A stretch of DNA of 64,000 nucleotides from NCBI RefSeq assembly GCF_024323335.1, contig NC_066580.1, positions 442,285,851-442,349,850 of the forward strand, written 5' to 3'. The stretch comes from Lathyrus oleraceus (taxonomy: Eukaryota > Streptophyta > Magnoliopsida > Fabales > Fabaceae). Below are positions 11,120 through 23,359 of this stretch, piece by piece (position 1 is the first letter of the stretch; each line of letters begins with the position of its first letter). The position numbers and the translations under genes are program-made. The notes beneath the pieces were generated by a model. The model saw only the letters and a program-made list of their open reading frames with translations, ran no database searches and was not told where the DNA came from.

Positions 11120-11526
11120 AGAGATCAATTAACAAGAGTCTCCACCGCGCTTTTATTATTTCCAAGGGAAAAGGGAAAAAGTATGAACAAAACCCAAATA
11201 GTAAGAAGTTTTCAAATAAAATTAATAAAAATCAGAGATCACAGGTAAGGGGGTTGGTTACACAGAGGAAAGGTGTTAGCACCCAAAGTTTCCTAGGTGT
11301 AGCGGTGTATTCGTCACCATTAGAAATATTGATTAAATCCAAGGTAAATCATACAAAGTCGAGTCGCCACCGCACTTCTATTTATCCAAAGGAATGGCTA
11401 GAAAGCGAACAAAAGCCTATAAATTTTACAAACAAAACTAGCAAAAGGGGGTCAGAGATCTGGGTAAGGGGGTTGGTTATGTCATGGGAAGGTGTTAGGC
11501 ACCCACAACATCCTAGGTACTCCTAG
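11120..11526 (-). repeat. Duplicated LTR-end module in the Ogre D LTR
   Basis: Two diverged copies of one module lie in tandem on the minus strand: 11526-11361 and 11300-11136. Each has the order CCTAGGxxx, GGTGxTAxCACCTT, GTAACCAACCCCCTTACC, an AT-rich stretch and GCGGTGGxGACTC. Other Tat/Ogre LTRs in the window (solo LTR at 39.4-39.6 kb, C at 44.99-45.12 kb) have only one. The D LTR has therefore been extended by an extra end module. Confidence 0.65.
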
Positions 11527-12312
11527 GGAGCCCTTTTCACAACTTGTCGCAAAGGTTATTTGTTTATGAAAATATTTATGTGCAAACATTGATTGAAGAG
11601 ATGAGAAAAGAATGTACAAGTTTATTATTTTTGTGTTTGGATGGATGAACCCATTGCCTACGTACCTTTTCATGAAAGATAAGGATCAAAACCCCGTAGT
11701 TCGGGTAAAAAATTCAAAACAATGAGTAGATTCATTTTAAACAAAAACCTTAAGGTCTTTCATTATCAAAGGGAGAACACTCGACTTGAACAACCACAAG
11801 TCCACCATGTGAGAACAGCTTCGACATGCTAGTGAGGGACTATGCCCTATAATAAGCATGGAAGTCTTACAATTCAATCACTAAGGACAAAGGTGAGATT
11901 CACATCAACCACTAAGATAATTCAGAGCTATGGCTAATGCATGAAAACTTGATTAAGAAGTGGACAAGGGCCACAAAAGAAATTGAGTGGGTTGAATTAA
12001 CCAATTAAAAGTATTCACAAAGATGGTCAAGGTATGCTTATGAGTTCAATTCACAATGAGTATTATGAAAATGAAAGTTTGAAAATCAAAGGCATAAGGC
12101 CTAGGTTTTTAGTTTTGAAACAAGTCAAAATGTTTGCACAATAGTTTTCTGGTTTTGGTTAAGGATGAAAACATGGATCAAGGTTAAGCAAAAGGGTGAA
12201 GGATGAGGAACAAAACTTCATTAGGAGTTCCTTTCTTGAGATCATATGCAGATGATCCAAGTAGGTTCCTTTGGAATAGGCAACAAGCACAAGCAAAACA
12301 ATAAGCAATAAA

Positions 12313-12620
12313 GAGGAAACAGAATGCCAATCAATGGACTTATATCCGACTCCACAACAACGGAAATAGAATGCCAATCAATGGTCTTACTTCCAACTCC
12401 TGAACAAAGAAAAGGAAACAGGATGCCAATAGCTGGACTTATACCTAACTCCTGAACAACACAGAGGAAACAAAATGCCAATAGCTGGACTTACATCTAA
12501 CTCCTCAAAACAAAATAAACAGGAAACAGATAGCCAATCAATGGTCTTACACCTGACTCCACAAAAGAAACAGGAAATAGATAGCCAATCAATGGTCTTA
12601 CATCTGACTCCTCAAACAAA
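12313..12620 (-). repeat. Six-copy internal tandem repeat in the Ogre D LTR
   Basis: On the plus strand the unit is about 47-55 bp, containing GCCAATCAATGGTCTTACATC and TGACTCC; GCCAA occurs at 12326, 12373, 12425, 12478, 12533 and 12584. The same unit, diverged, occurs three times in the LTR of Ogre C (45345-45520), so copy number varies between related families. Confidence 0.75.
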
Positions 12621-15211
12621 CAAACATGCATGAAAGCGAACATATGAATGATTCACAAATAAGCAAACAAGCAATCAGGTATCACACTCTATACACAAAC
12701 AAGAGGCTCATACAAATGGTTAGGCTTTAGTCAAGGGGTCATATCAACCTCGACAAACAAGCCAAAACTGTATGGGTGTTTTGAGCTCTTAACCACTAAC
12801 ATTGAGAGTTAGGGTGAAGCTGATGAATAGGAAATGAGGATTAGACCTCATGCTCTTAACCCTTGGCCTGGGTGAGCTTAAGACAAAGAAAGTGTGGGGA
12901 TCCAGAATGTGGGATCCTATTCCACATGACTGACTCTATATACAAGATCTTCGGTGTTTATTCAAAAGCATCAGCACGTAGTGCGAGCATAATGAAAGAC
13001 TCAACTGATTAACAGGGGATTGATTGCAAATCCCTTCTATCTGTCAATTGCCTCTTCACTTAGGAGGACTTAACAAGTAACATGCCTCATTTTAGAGGTC
13101 TTTAGCACAAATGTAAACAATCACAAACATTGCCTCTTAAGGAGGACTTCAGCCAAATGCCTGCCAAAAAGGCGACAGGACTTCCAGACTACATGGAGAG
13201 AGAGAGGTTACCTAAGTGGTAAACCAACCACAACCAAAGCAAAGCTCAAGTAAGAGCTAAAAGCGACTAATGTACCTGTACAAAAGCCAAACAGTTAATA
13301 TTCACATTCAGAAAACCAAAACAGACAACAGAGGAACATCCAACAGTTATACACAAGGTAAGTCTCAAATGCAATCACTCAAGTGAGTTCATCACATCAA
13401 GGTACCTACAACACAACAGAGGTTAGTAAATAAAGCAAATATGTGTCTCAAGTAATGAGCAAACCAACCATTAGTACCAAATACCTGAAACACAAACACA
13501 ATTGGTGAGTACAAACCACTAGTACAAAGACTAGGGTCAAAGGCAAAACAAAAAGTCAAAACAGAAGTTGATATTCCATATGAAGCACATTTAATCAAAT
13601 AAGAACATGTCATAAAAAGGATCAAAGCCAAATCATAAGGCAAAGCCATCAACCAATCAAGATAAGGCAAAGGCAAGCAAAGGTGATCACAATTGGACAT
13701 CAAGAATAGAAATTCCATATTAAAACAGAAATGAATCCAATGATCATGAAATTTTTTATGTATAATCAACATGTCAAGCACAAGCATCATGCAAAAAATT
13801 AGAATCAGAAAAGCTCAATTGACATGTACATGAAAATGAACAAGAGCAACATCAAAATGTGTGACACACATTGTCACACCATACATTCATGTGTACAAAA
13901 CAGAGATGGAAAATGGTAAAAATGCCAAACAAAAGCTCAAAAATCATGCAACATGTTAGGAATCAGCATACCAAATTTCAAAGCAATTGGATCAAGTATG
14001 AGCATTCCATAAAAGAATTGGCACCACATGTCATATTTTGCATCATGTTCAAATAATCAATCACATTCAAAATTCCAGCAAGGCACAAATCCAGGAATTC
14101 ACATAAACAAATAGTAGACATTCAAATGAACATGTAGAAAAAAGTTTGGATTTATTTGGAATCATTTTCTATTTTTTATGATTTTTTGAATTGGATGAAA
14201 ATAAATGGAAATAAATGTGAAACATGTAGAAAATGTTAATTGAATTGGAATTGGAAAAATGCATGAGGCCTGGATCGAACCTAGGACATTCAGGTCATAT
14301 AAGCGCTTCACAAAAAAAAACTGAAATAAACCAAAACTAACACCAGCAGGAATCGAACCGTGGTTTCAAAGCTTCAAGCGCGCGTCCAAAATGCATCATT
14401 TGGTTAAGTGAAAATAAATGGATTTTCAAGGATGCTGTGGAATGGATTCGAACACAAGACGCGAAGGTGAGAGGCACATCTACAGTGAAATTGAGCACGC
14501 TGAACCAGGAAGCCCTAAAACTATTCATGTGCGGTGGAGGACGGTGGTTTCCACCGTCTTCTTCGTTGGAACCGGTGGCGCTAAAGTAACATCATCAAAA
14601 AAAAATCCAGAAACGCGCATATGATACATCATTGGAAAGGTCTCAACAAGCACAACACGGATCTATGATTTGTTTGGCCTAAATCTCCATGAATTGAGAG
14701 AATCGAACAGAAACATTATTGACATTCAAACTTTAATTCACCAGAACTCACTCAATACTTCACTAAATCCAAAACTACTTATATCAGGATAATCAACATG
14801 AAAAGATCTACAATATCATGTGCATAAAATGAAGAATCATGAGGTTCGAAATCCAACCTTCTTGAAGAGTAGTGGATGAAAACAGTGGATTCAAGTGCTC
14901 AAACTATCCAGATCCACTCCTATATTGATGATTTGAAGCTTTATGTGTGAATTGATGCTTGCCACGGCCTGGATCTAGCTCAAATTGCAACTTCCATCTT
15001 CATGTTCTTGAGCTTCTGCAGCTTGATCTTGGCTCCAATTCTTCAAATCAATAGTCAAATCCTACTCAATGACACATGATGAACACGATTCTACAAGAAT
15101 TTTGATGAATTAGATGAAGAATTTTGAAAATTGAAGAGAGAGAAATTTGAGAGGGAAGTGAAAAATCTGATCCAAATTCTGTTATTCCTTTTTTTGTGAT
15201 TAGCAAAATGG

Positions 15212-15221
15212 CTTTTATACT
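15212..15221 (-). promoter_or_regulatory. Candidate TATA box of the Ogre D LTR
   Basis: AGTATAAAAG on the minus strand, about 1.13 kb from the LTR start. Its position resembles the TATA-like sequences in the LTRs of A (about 1.5 kb in) and C (about 1.2 kb in), supporting a U3 of 1.1-1.5 kb. Confidence 0.45.
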
Positions 15222-16351
15222 ATGTATTAATCATGCTGCTAACCAAAATTTGTATTGGTTAATGGAAGATTAATGAGAATGAGGTGCATGACCAAAATTG
15301 GCAAATGTGTGGTGCATGGAGAATTTTACACGTGAACAGTACCATGTGAGGACTCAAATTCACTTAAAATCAGCTCATGAACACAATGGCATTGGTATTT
15401 TTCATGTATGATCAATAGAATTCAAATTCTCAATTTTCCCTCTAAAATGAACATGCATGAACAAATGATCATGTGATTTAATTTCATGCAATGCAATGTT
15501 GGATTTGGAAAATATTGGTCATGAGAAGCATAATGCAAAAAGAGGGACTCAATTTGGAGTTTTGTAGCAAAAGTTATGGCATTTTGAAGTTTCAAGCACA
15601 CTTGGCAATCATTGGATCATAACTCCTTAACCATTCATCAGATGATTATGATCTTGGACTTTTTGGAAATGGGAGAGATAGATCTTCAACTTTCATGTTG
15701 AGCAAAAATTCATTTGAAGCTTCTTTGATGTTGTAAAGTCAAGTTGAATGTGGACCAAAAACTTGCCATTTTTGGAAACTTGAAATTATAGGTCACTTTC
15801 CATTTTGGGAAACTTTTGATTTGACTTCAAAATCTTCAAAATAAGTGTTTGACATGATGAATAGGCCTTGTTTGAATATGAATGGGATGTCTCAGATCAC
15901 TTCCCACACCTCAAAGCCTTCAATTGACTGTACATTTGACTGTATGGTCCTCAGATGATCTTGACAATGTCTGATGAATTTGAGCTTCAACCACTTGGGG
16001 AATTTGCTCCAAGATGAACCTCTAGCTCATATAAGCTCAATATACTGATGTGGTCCTTAAACCAAGAAAATACCATTTGTTCTTGTACAGAGGAAAACCT
16101 TGGATTGCCTGACTTGTGGCTGCTTAGACTGCAAAACAAATGTTAGATGACATATTTTTGATGCTTTTGGTTAATGATTAAACAAGAAAAGCAATGATAT
16201 ACAATGCAAACAATGTCTGGTGATCTCAAGCCACTCACAAGAGATCCCCACCCAAAGGAAAAGAAGGCAAGATGCTCAAAGATCCTTGAGGCTATGCAAT
16301 GCTATGATATGATGCCATGAGGGATCTTAGGGACAAAATTGGGGTCTTACA

Positions 16352-19300
16352 CTAGGTACTCCTAGAGAGCCCTTTTTGTGTGCATATGTATTTTGTACAA
16401 AGTGATGTTTACAAACAAATAGAATGGAGGGATGAGAAAAGAATTCATTAATTATATTTTGGTGTTTGACAAGACTTTCGGTCTTGTGCCTACGTACCAA
16501 CATAAAAATGAGGGATCAAAATCTCGTAGTTCGTGATACAAATTTCAAAATGAGTGTGTTAATTTTAACAAAATTTAAGTTTGAAAGGCATAAAGGCCTA
16601 AAATGGTTTGAATGAGTTAATTCTTTCTGGCTTTTTTGAAAGTTTAAGTCAAGTATGGTTAAGTTTATTTACAAGTTTGATTTAAGAAAACAAGTTTGAA
16701 AAGGCAATGGCATAAGGCCAAAGTTTCTATATTTTTGCAAAGTAGTCAAAGTTTAGCACAAAAGTAGTTCACACAAAGAAGGTTTTAAAAATGGAGGGAG
16801 AGATTTTTAAATTAAAGAGACGGGGAGAAGATGAAGAGACTATCCTATGTACAAAATTAAAAGTTTAGAGTTGAAAAGATCTAACAAAATGAGTAGCAAT
16901 CCAATAGACAAAAATGTCAATAGGAACCCAGAATTCCCTTGGACTTTTAGAATTAAGCAACACACAAATGCACAATTATATTATCTTGAAGAGCAAGGCA
17001 TAAAATAAAGATGGCCTCATCCAAGCTTATCCATTCCATGATCTTCTTTAAAATAGGTCATGCAACAGATGAATTCCACAAGTCACAGGTTCAAAATAAC
17101 AACTTCATAATGATCATGTTGTAGATGAATCTTAGAGAGATCTTCAAAGATGTATCAGATGAATTTCAAATTGCAAGCACTTGGTTCTTCAACAAGTTGT
17201 CATTGGCCAAGTCCTTTAGCTTAGAGAGGTTGCCTAGATTCTAAGTCCATTTGCCCAAGATCAAGCCAACAGTCCACTCAAAAGTTTTTTAGGGTTTTTA
17301 TGATTATTATGTACATTAATGGTCAAAGACCACACAAACAAACAAAGTAACACAAACAAAATATATCACACAATATGGTCCAAATGGACAAGGTGAAAAT
17401 TACATTAACATAAACAATTAGAATGATATGTACAATGGCAAATGAAATAAAATGCTAAAAGTAAATTGCATTAAAGTAAAAAGCTTGAAATTAAAAGTTA
17501 GTAGTTAGTAGGTTAAAGGTTACCTTTGTTTTGCTTTTGCTTGTCAAGACATTCTTTGGAGAACACTCAACCCACTTATCACAAGCATGGACCCTTGAAC
17601 CAAAACATCTTCCAAAGGAAGGAAAGAAGGCCAAGTTTCCACACAATACCATGAAAGAGGGGAGACTTACAATATCACTAACTAGAATGCTTATGCCTTT
17701 TATGTCACAAATTTAGTGCTATGTTAAGCAATCGTAATTGGACTTATGTAGAAGTCATAACTATTTGAGGTCGGGCAATAGAATTTTGGTGTTAATGCAT
17801 GTTAGAGACATAGTATAATGGACTATGCTCATAAAACATACGACACACAAAAAAGAATATGCAAAAGGTGTGGCCTAATCTCATCCATACTCATGTCAAT
17901 CTTTCAATCAACTAGCATTAGGACTTTGAGATGTCATAGGCCAAATGGAATGAATGAATTAAGAAGAGGAATGAGATGAAGTGGGAAGGGGATGAATGAA
18001 ATCACAAATTGGTCAAAGGAGGATTTTTAACAAATTAATAACATTCATTCATTTTGGGAGATGGAATGTACATTCCATCAATCCCCTAAATCCAATGATA
18101 TTAATTTGACAAAGTCAAATCAACCTTGACCAAGGCCCAACAACAATAAGCAAACTCAATCAAGTCAATACAAATGGTCAACAACATTTAATTGGCATTT
18201 ATTCAATTAAAAATAATAAAATAATGCATTTAAATCAAATATGTTTTGTCCAATTCCTAAAATCTCATCAAAACACCAAAGAAATGACCATGAGATTTAT
18301 CATAGGTCAAACAAGGTCAAAGGACATTGGAGAAAAAATTTCATAATTTTTGGACATTTAAAAATATTTTTAAACAATTAAAAACAAATGCAAAATCAAT
18401 TAATTCATGAAAAATATTAATAATGATCCAAAAAATAATTTTAATTCAGAATATGAAAGAGAAAAATATTTGAAATTTTTAGGTGAAAGTCCCATATTTT
18501 TTGGATCAATATTGAATTTAATATGAATTATTGAAGAAAATGCAATTAAAAGAAAAATTCAGAAAATCTAAATTACGTGGACCATCATATCTCCCTCATT
18601 AATTGATGTGGCAAATCAGATGGTCCCTAGCGCGCTATCTACCATGGACCTTAGTCAGCGCATGGCAAATGTGGTATTCAAAACCAACGCTCAGGATTAG
18701 AACAAAACACATGGATCATGTGGTTCAGATGCTAGCCAACTCATCGCCGGAGCCAGAGCTCCGGTCATCTTCTCCGGTGGACCTCACCGGACTGGTCCAT
18801 CATGAACCATCACCATAATGAAAAACAAGGATATGATCTTGAAGAAAAAATGGCACTGAGCTCGAATCTGACCTCCATTCACTCCAATTCCAAATATATT
18901 GAGAGATACATGGAATTGAAATTTGAGGTACATGAACTGATTTGCTTCGATTTGACCTCAAAGCAACTCAATCTTCTTGCCTACATTGGTAGGACTTCAG
19001 ACAACCAAAGAATCAATAGAATTGAGCAAGAATTTGAGAGAATCGAAGAGTTTAAAATTTCTGGAAAATAGCTTCAATGAAGGTGTAAATTCAGTTGATC
19101 TTGATCTTGCTTGTGCTTGGACTCACTCCACTTGCTTGCAAGAGAAGGATCGAATGGTTAAAAAGCTATGGATTCCTGGAGAATTGAATTCCAAAACAGT
19201 GGAGATTCAAGCTCAAATTCAAGAGAATTTTTCAGGCTTATCCTTTGAGAATTGAGGGTTTGAAATGGGGGATCAAAGTCGGCGTGATTGTGTGTATTTC

Positions 19301-20841
19301 TGAGCAATTAAAGCTCTATTTATAGCTGAAATGGTTGATAATTGCACACTCTCATTCACTTTCCAATTTTGGCAAATGGTGATGTAATGGTGCATGGGCG
19401 CGCATAGGCCCATGAAATGATTGCTAAAGTCCAAAAATGAACATCAGATTCTCTGAAGTAAGCTTGGATTGCAAGGCAAATGTACATTGATGTTTGAAGT
19501 TTGATTCATGCCAAGTGATGTCACCCTGTTTAAGCCATGCGCGACCTATGCATTTCTTGCCCAAAATGAATGAATATTAGCTCTTTGGAAAGGTGATATC
19601 AAGAGGAAAAACTTTCATGTTCAACACTTTTTCATTTGGAGCTTGTAACTTGGAGAAATTTGAGGTGGAAGTTTGGAAATATTTGACATATCAAGATTTT
19701 TCTAAGTGTCAAGCCATATGTCTCAATATTCCACCTTGCTTAACTTTTTCTCTGAGCTTCAAATGAGAAAAGTGTCTTCATCAAAGTTGTATCTCTCTCA
19801 AAGACCTTCAAAATGGTCACTAATATCATGTCATTTGGATTTGAAATGATAGAGTTATGCATTTTTGAAGTTTGGAAAAATCATTTGATCAATGGTATAG
19901 GTCAAAAGTGACCTATAATGTAACCTCATATCACATGCTCAAAAAATTTGAATCAGCTCCCAATCCAAACATCAAAGTTGAATTAGACACATAGAATTTA
20001 AATGTGCAACTTGTAAATCTTTCATCTCATAAAAATTGAGCAAGTTATGGCCTTGGGGAGTTGACTTTCAAATTAGGGTTTAGACAAAATGACATATAAT
20101 GTTTCAACATAGAAAATGATTTTCCAAGAAAAACTAGCTCTAGGTCTCAACATGAAAGTTGTTTATAATGTCATTTAGAGTAAGTTTTATATTGTAATCA
20201 TTTTCATATGGTGAAAATTGTAGGAGATAGGGTCTAGGGAGACCCAGTTTTGATCAGATGAATGCATCTGGCCAACCACCATCAACCAACTTGCTAACTT
20301 CCAATTATATTGACTTTCTTGGCTCATGGTAGATCATATATGCATAAGATTATGAATTTTAAAGTGTCCCTTGATAAATTTGATCAATTGGTGAGATATC
20401 TTGTTGGAGAAGTTACTCAAGATACCCAGTCAAACTAGGGTTTCCAAGGCAAATCACCTTCAAACTCTTGAAGAAAACTTGATCAATATAACATGTAGAG
20501 ATCATTGGGACTCATATATGATGTTCATAAACATTCTTTAATCAATTCTTGGTTGTGCTATTTATTCATGAGGGTCTCAAACCCTAGACGTGAAGTTGAT
20601 GAATCAATGAGATCATGCCCTTCCTACAAAAAGTTAGGCAAATGCAAAGACATATTTTTGGTATTTTGGTTAGTAAAAATGATAAAATATAAGTATGATA
20701 TAATCACAAAGTGCTTGGTGATCTCTCCCAAAACAAAACCCAATGAAAGAGGGGTAAGGAGGATGCCAAGACATGATCCCAATGCTAATGCTTATGATGG
20801 AATTGCATGAGGGATCTTAGGGTCAAAATTGGGGTCTTACA
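16352..20841 (-). repeat. 3' LTR of Ogre A (4.49 kb visible)
   Basis: Starts on the minus strand as TGTAAGACCCCAATTTTGACCC at 20841 and is cut at 16352 by insertion of element D; the missing end should lie beyond D, left of the window. It contains a canonical TATA box (19325-19314) and a LTR-end motif pair CGAACTACGA / TACGTAGGCA around 16530-16490. ORFs at 18603-19255 on the plus strand are antisense, short and without recognisable domains; I do not call them genes. Confidence 0.8.
19314..19325 (-). promoter_or_regulatory. TATA box of the Ogre A 3' LTR
   Basis: CTATAAATAGAG on the minus strand, a near-ideal plant TATA box, about 1.52 kb from the LTR start. The 5' LTR copy keeps the identical 12 bases at 23614-23603 although surrounding sequence has diverged. 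Confidence 0.6.
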
Positions 20842-20854
20842 GATGCCCCTATTT
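20842..20854 (-). promoter_or_regulatory. Polypurine tract of Ogre A
   Basis: On the minus strand AAATAGGGGCATC directly precedes the 3' LTR start (TGTAAGACC). Ogre C has the equivalent GAATAGGGGCAGC at 49590-49578. This is where second-strand synthesis would be primed. Confidence 0.7.
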
Positions 20855-23359
20855 AAGGACATTCTAACTAAGGCGATGAAGGTTAAAATCTTCGGCTCGA
20901 ATCAATAGAATGGACTTAAATAACAACATAGAGAGACAAATTTTGGTCCCTAAGAGACCTTATGATGCATATGATGTGAATGCAAAAGTTAATGCTCTGT
21001 GGGGAGATATTGCCACAAAGGAAAAAGAAATCATAGAGACCGAAAGTCCACAGGAGTATAATGCATTCCGTGAGGAAAACTCGCTGGGTGGGACAAAGAC
21101 TCTGGGAATAAAAAGGAGATATGCGTAGGCCAGGCTACGACTTAAAACTACTGGGGGACTAGAGGAATTCCATATGAAATGGAAAGACTCAGCCAGGGAA
21201 ACAAAAACATCTGTAGGGGATACGAATAAGTTAGGATAAAACTGAAGTACTCGGCTCGTGCAGGGGAAAGCGATTTCACTAAGGAAAAATGCACTCAACT
21301 CAACTGGGGAGAAATGAACTCCAACACAAGAGGAGCAGAAATTTATTATCCACTACCTGTTACTGGGTAAGGAGATAATAAAGATCTGACAGAGAGATCA
21401 TACGTCATCGGTTAGGATGAACATATCAAGGATGACTCCCTGGAAACCACCAGAAGGGAGTATTCATTACCGGTTACTGGGTAAGAATAACCTTGCTGGG
21501 GAAAACTGTAGAAAATAGGATTTATAACTACCAGTTACTGGGCAGAAGACCAAGGGTGAGAGTTTCTATCATCGGTTAGAATGAACATATCAAGGATAAA
21601 CCCGACAGGGAAGAAAATATGTCACCGGTTAAAGTGAACATATCAAGGATAGACTTGCCTGGGAAATGCCAAGAAGGATACCTATCATCGGTTAGGATGA
21701 ACATATCAAGGATATACCAACTGAACAAAAAGGGTAGGAATTACATCTATCAAAATCTGGATAGAAAACCGTCGGAGAGAGAATCTGTCACCGGTTAGGA
21801 TGAACATATCAAGGATTAAATCTGCGAGGGGACAAAGTAGGATTTACAACTACCGGTTACTGGGTAGAAGACCAATCAAAGAGAAAATCTGTCACCGGTT
21901 AAGATGAACATATCAAGGATAGACTCTGAAAAGGGGAGAAAAAATAGGGATTACATCTATCAGTTACTGGATAAAATACCAAAGAAAAGAAAATATGTCA
22001 CCGGTTAAAGTGAACATCTCAAGGATTAACTCTGCTCAGGGGAACAATAGGGTTTACAACTACCGGTTACTGGGTAGAAGACCATCGGGAGAAGGAAACC
22101 CATCAAGGATTAAATCTCTGAGGAACAAAATAGGGATTACAACTACCTTTTTATTGGGTAGAATACCAAAGATGAGAATATCCGTCACTGGTTAAAGTGA
22201 ACATATCAAGGATATACTTTTATGGGGGAAGAAAAGCTATCCATCACCGGTTAAGATGAACATATCAAGGATATACTTTCAGGGGACTCCACTGAGGAGA
22301 AAAATGGTACTTTTGTCGGGTATTGGGAAAGAAGTAACAAATTGCATACTAAGAAGAATATTACCAGTTACTGGGTAATAGACTCTAAGGGGACCAAAAT
22401 ATCTATCTAGGTAAGAGCTAGAAAGAAAACGGTCAATCAAGACTCAACCCAATGAGGACATAACTCAAGGGGAGTAATTCCATCCAGCAAATTTACTGGA
22501 GAGGAAACTGAAATAAAAAACCATCCACGAGGAAACAAACTCAGTGGGGAAACAGAGAAAGGTTAAAGTCTTTCTACTTAAGGGGCTGACACTCTATAAT
22601 TGAAAGAGGGCAGACACCAGATTTGGTATGGGGATAAAATACCGCCATAACAGAGAATAAGAATCTAAAACAAATCAAATATGAGGATGCAGGATATGTA
22701 AATTATGAAATTATATGAATGTATATGTATATGTGTATATGATGATTATGCTGACAAAACGATCATAAAGGATACAGAGGTGTCGCAAAGAAATTGAACC
22801 ACCGGTATAATCCTTGGTCAATCCACAAAATAAGGAGACAAATGCCGGAGAACAGAGAGATCAACATCCCAAGGGTTCAACCCTAGCTGAGGACGGAGGA
22901 GATCTGTTGCGGACGAAACATCCAATCTGTGGGGAATTTTAGGTTAACACCATAAAAATGGTTGACAACCCTAGAGAGAAATGAACAAAAGCTGCTCAGA
23001 AACCAGGAGGAAACTCTGACTGGGAGCAAAGATACATGGCGATTGGTGGGGACACCAACGCGATCTACTAGGGAAATATCAAACATCTCTAGTGAAGATC
23101 CACCTATTGAGGAAATACGAACTCCGCTGGGGAAGGTTGATACTCTGATGGGGACAAGGATACGCCACAGGGTATCTGAATCAACCAACTCAGCTGGGGA
23201 TAAAGAAAGAAGCTCCACTGGGGATCAAACGCTCCACCGAGGAATTGAATCAACACAAACGTCTAGGGATACCACAAGGGTTAACTGCTTGGAGAACCTT
23301 TGATGCTTCACACTTAGGGATTTGCTTTTACTGAAATGCGGTTGATATTCCTTTTACTT
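20855..23359 (-). repeat. 3' UTR of Ogre A with tandem and dispersed short repeats
   Basis: Non-coding. Between about 21340 and 22300 two plus-strand motifs alternate: TCACCGGTTARRRTGAACATATCAAGGAT (about nine copies, for example at 21411, 21569, 21628, 21690, 21788, 21893, 21995, 22187 and 22242) and CCGGTTACTGGGTAGAAGACC (about eight copies). From 22440 to 23220 a third motif, CTxxGCTGGGGAx, recurs irregularly. The Ogre 3' UTR is known to be hypervariable and to seed satellites such as PisTR-A in pea. The ORFs at 20910-21298 fall in this UTR and show no domain. Confidence 0.75.

Larger units (their letters stand above)
2720..16351 (-). mobile_element. Ogre-type Ty3/gypsy (Tat lineage) element D, 5' LTR to RNase H
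   Basis: On the minus strand the order is LTR (16351-11080), PBS, leader, ORF1, gag, protease, intron, RT, RNase H and archaeal-type RNase H, where the Athila-like element interrupts it. ORF1 upstream of gag, an intron between protease and RT, an Arg-type PBS and a >5 kb LTR are the diagnostic Ogre features. Integrase and the 3' LTR must lie left of the window. D is itself inserted in the 3' LTR of element A: just past the D end, A resumes with CTAGGTACTCCTAG, the same string found inside D's own LTR at 11512-11525. Several nonsense mutations and frameshifts make D non-autonomous. Confidence 0.85.
11080..16351 (-). repeat. 5' LTR of Ogre D (about 5.27 kb)
   Basis: On the minus strand the LTR starts TGTAAGACCCCAATTTTG (16351) and ends CCCGCTACA (11080), so it has TG...CA ends. 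The same start occurs in A (20841, 25130), a related start in C (49577). A TATA-like AGTATAAAAG lies at 15221-15212, about 1.1 kb into the LTR. Internal repeats occur at 12313-12620, and the terminal ~400 bp contain a duplicated LTR-end module. ORFs on either strand are short and without domains. A GC-richer patch at 14.27-14.6 kb contains three sequences resembling the tRNA T-loop/B-box. Confidence 0.85.

Noticed and set aside
18603..19255. Plus-strand ORFs in the Ogre A LTR (71, 89 and 92 codons), with one repeated at 23336-23542
   Set aside because: The repetition is simply the two LTR copies. They are antisense to the element, have no domain and are not conserved as a frame between copies.
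20910..21298. Overlapping ORFs on both strands just inside the Ogre A 3' UTR
   Set aside because: No domain similarity, located in a known non-coding part of Ogre; consistent with chance open frames.
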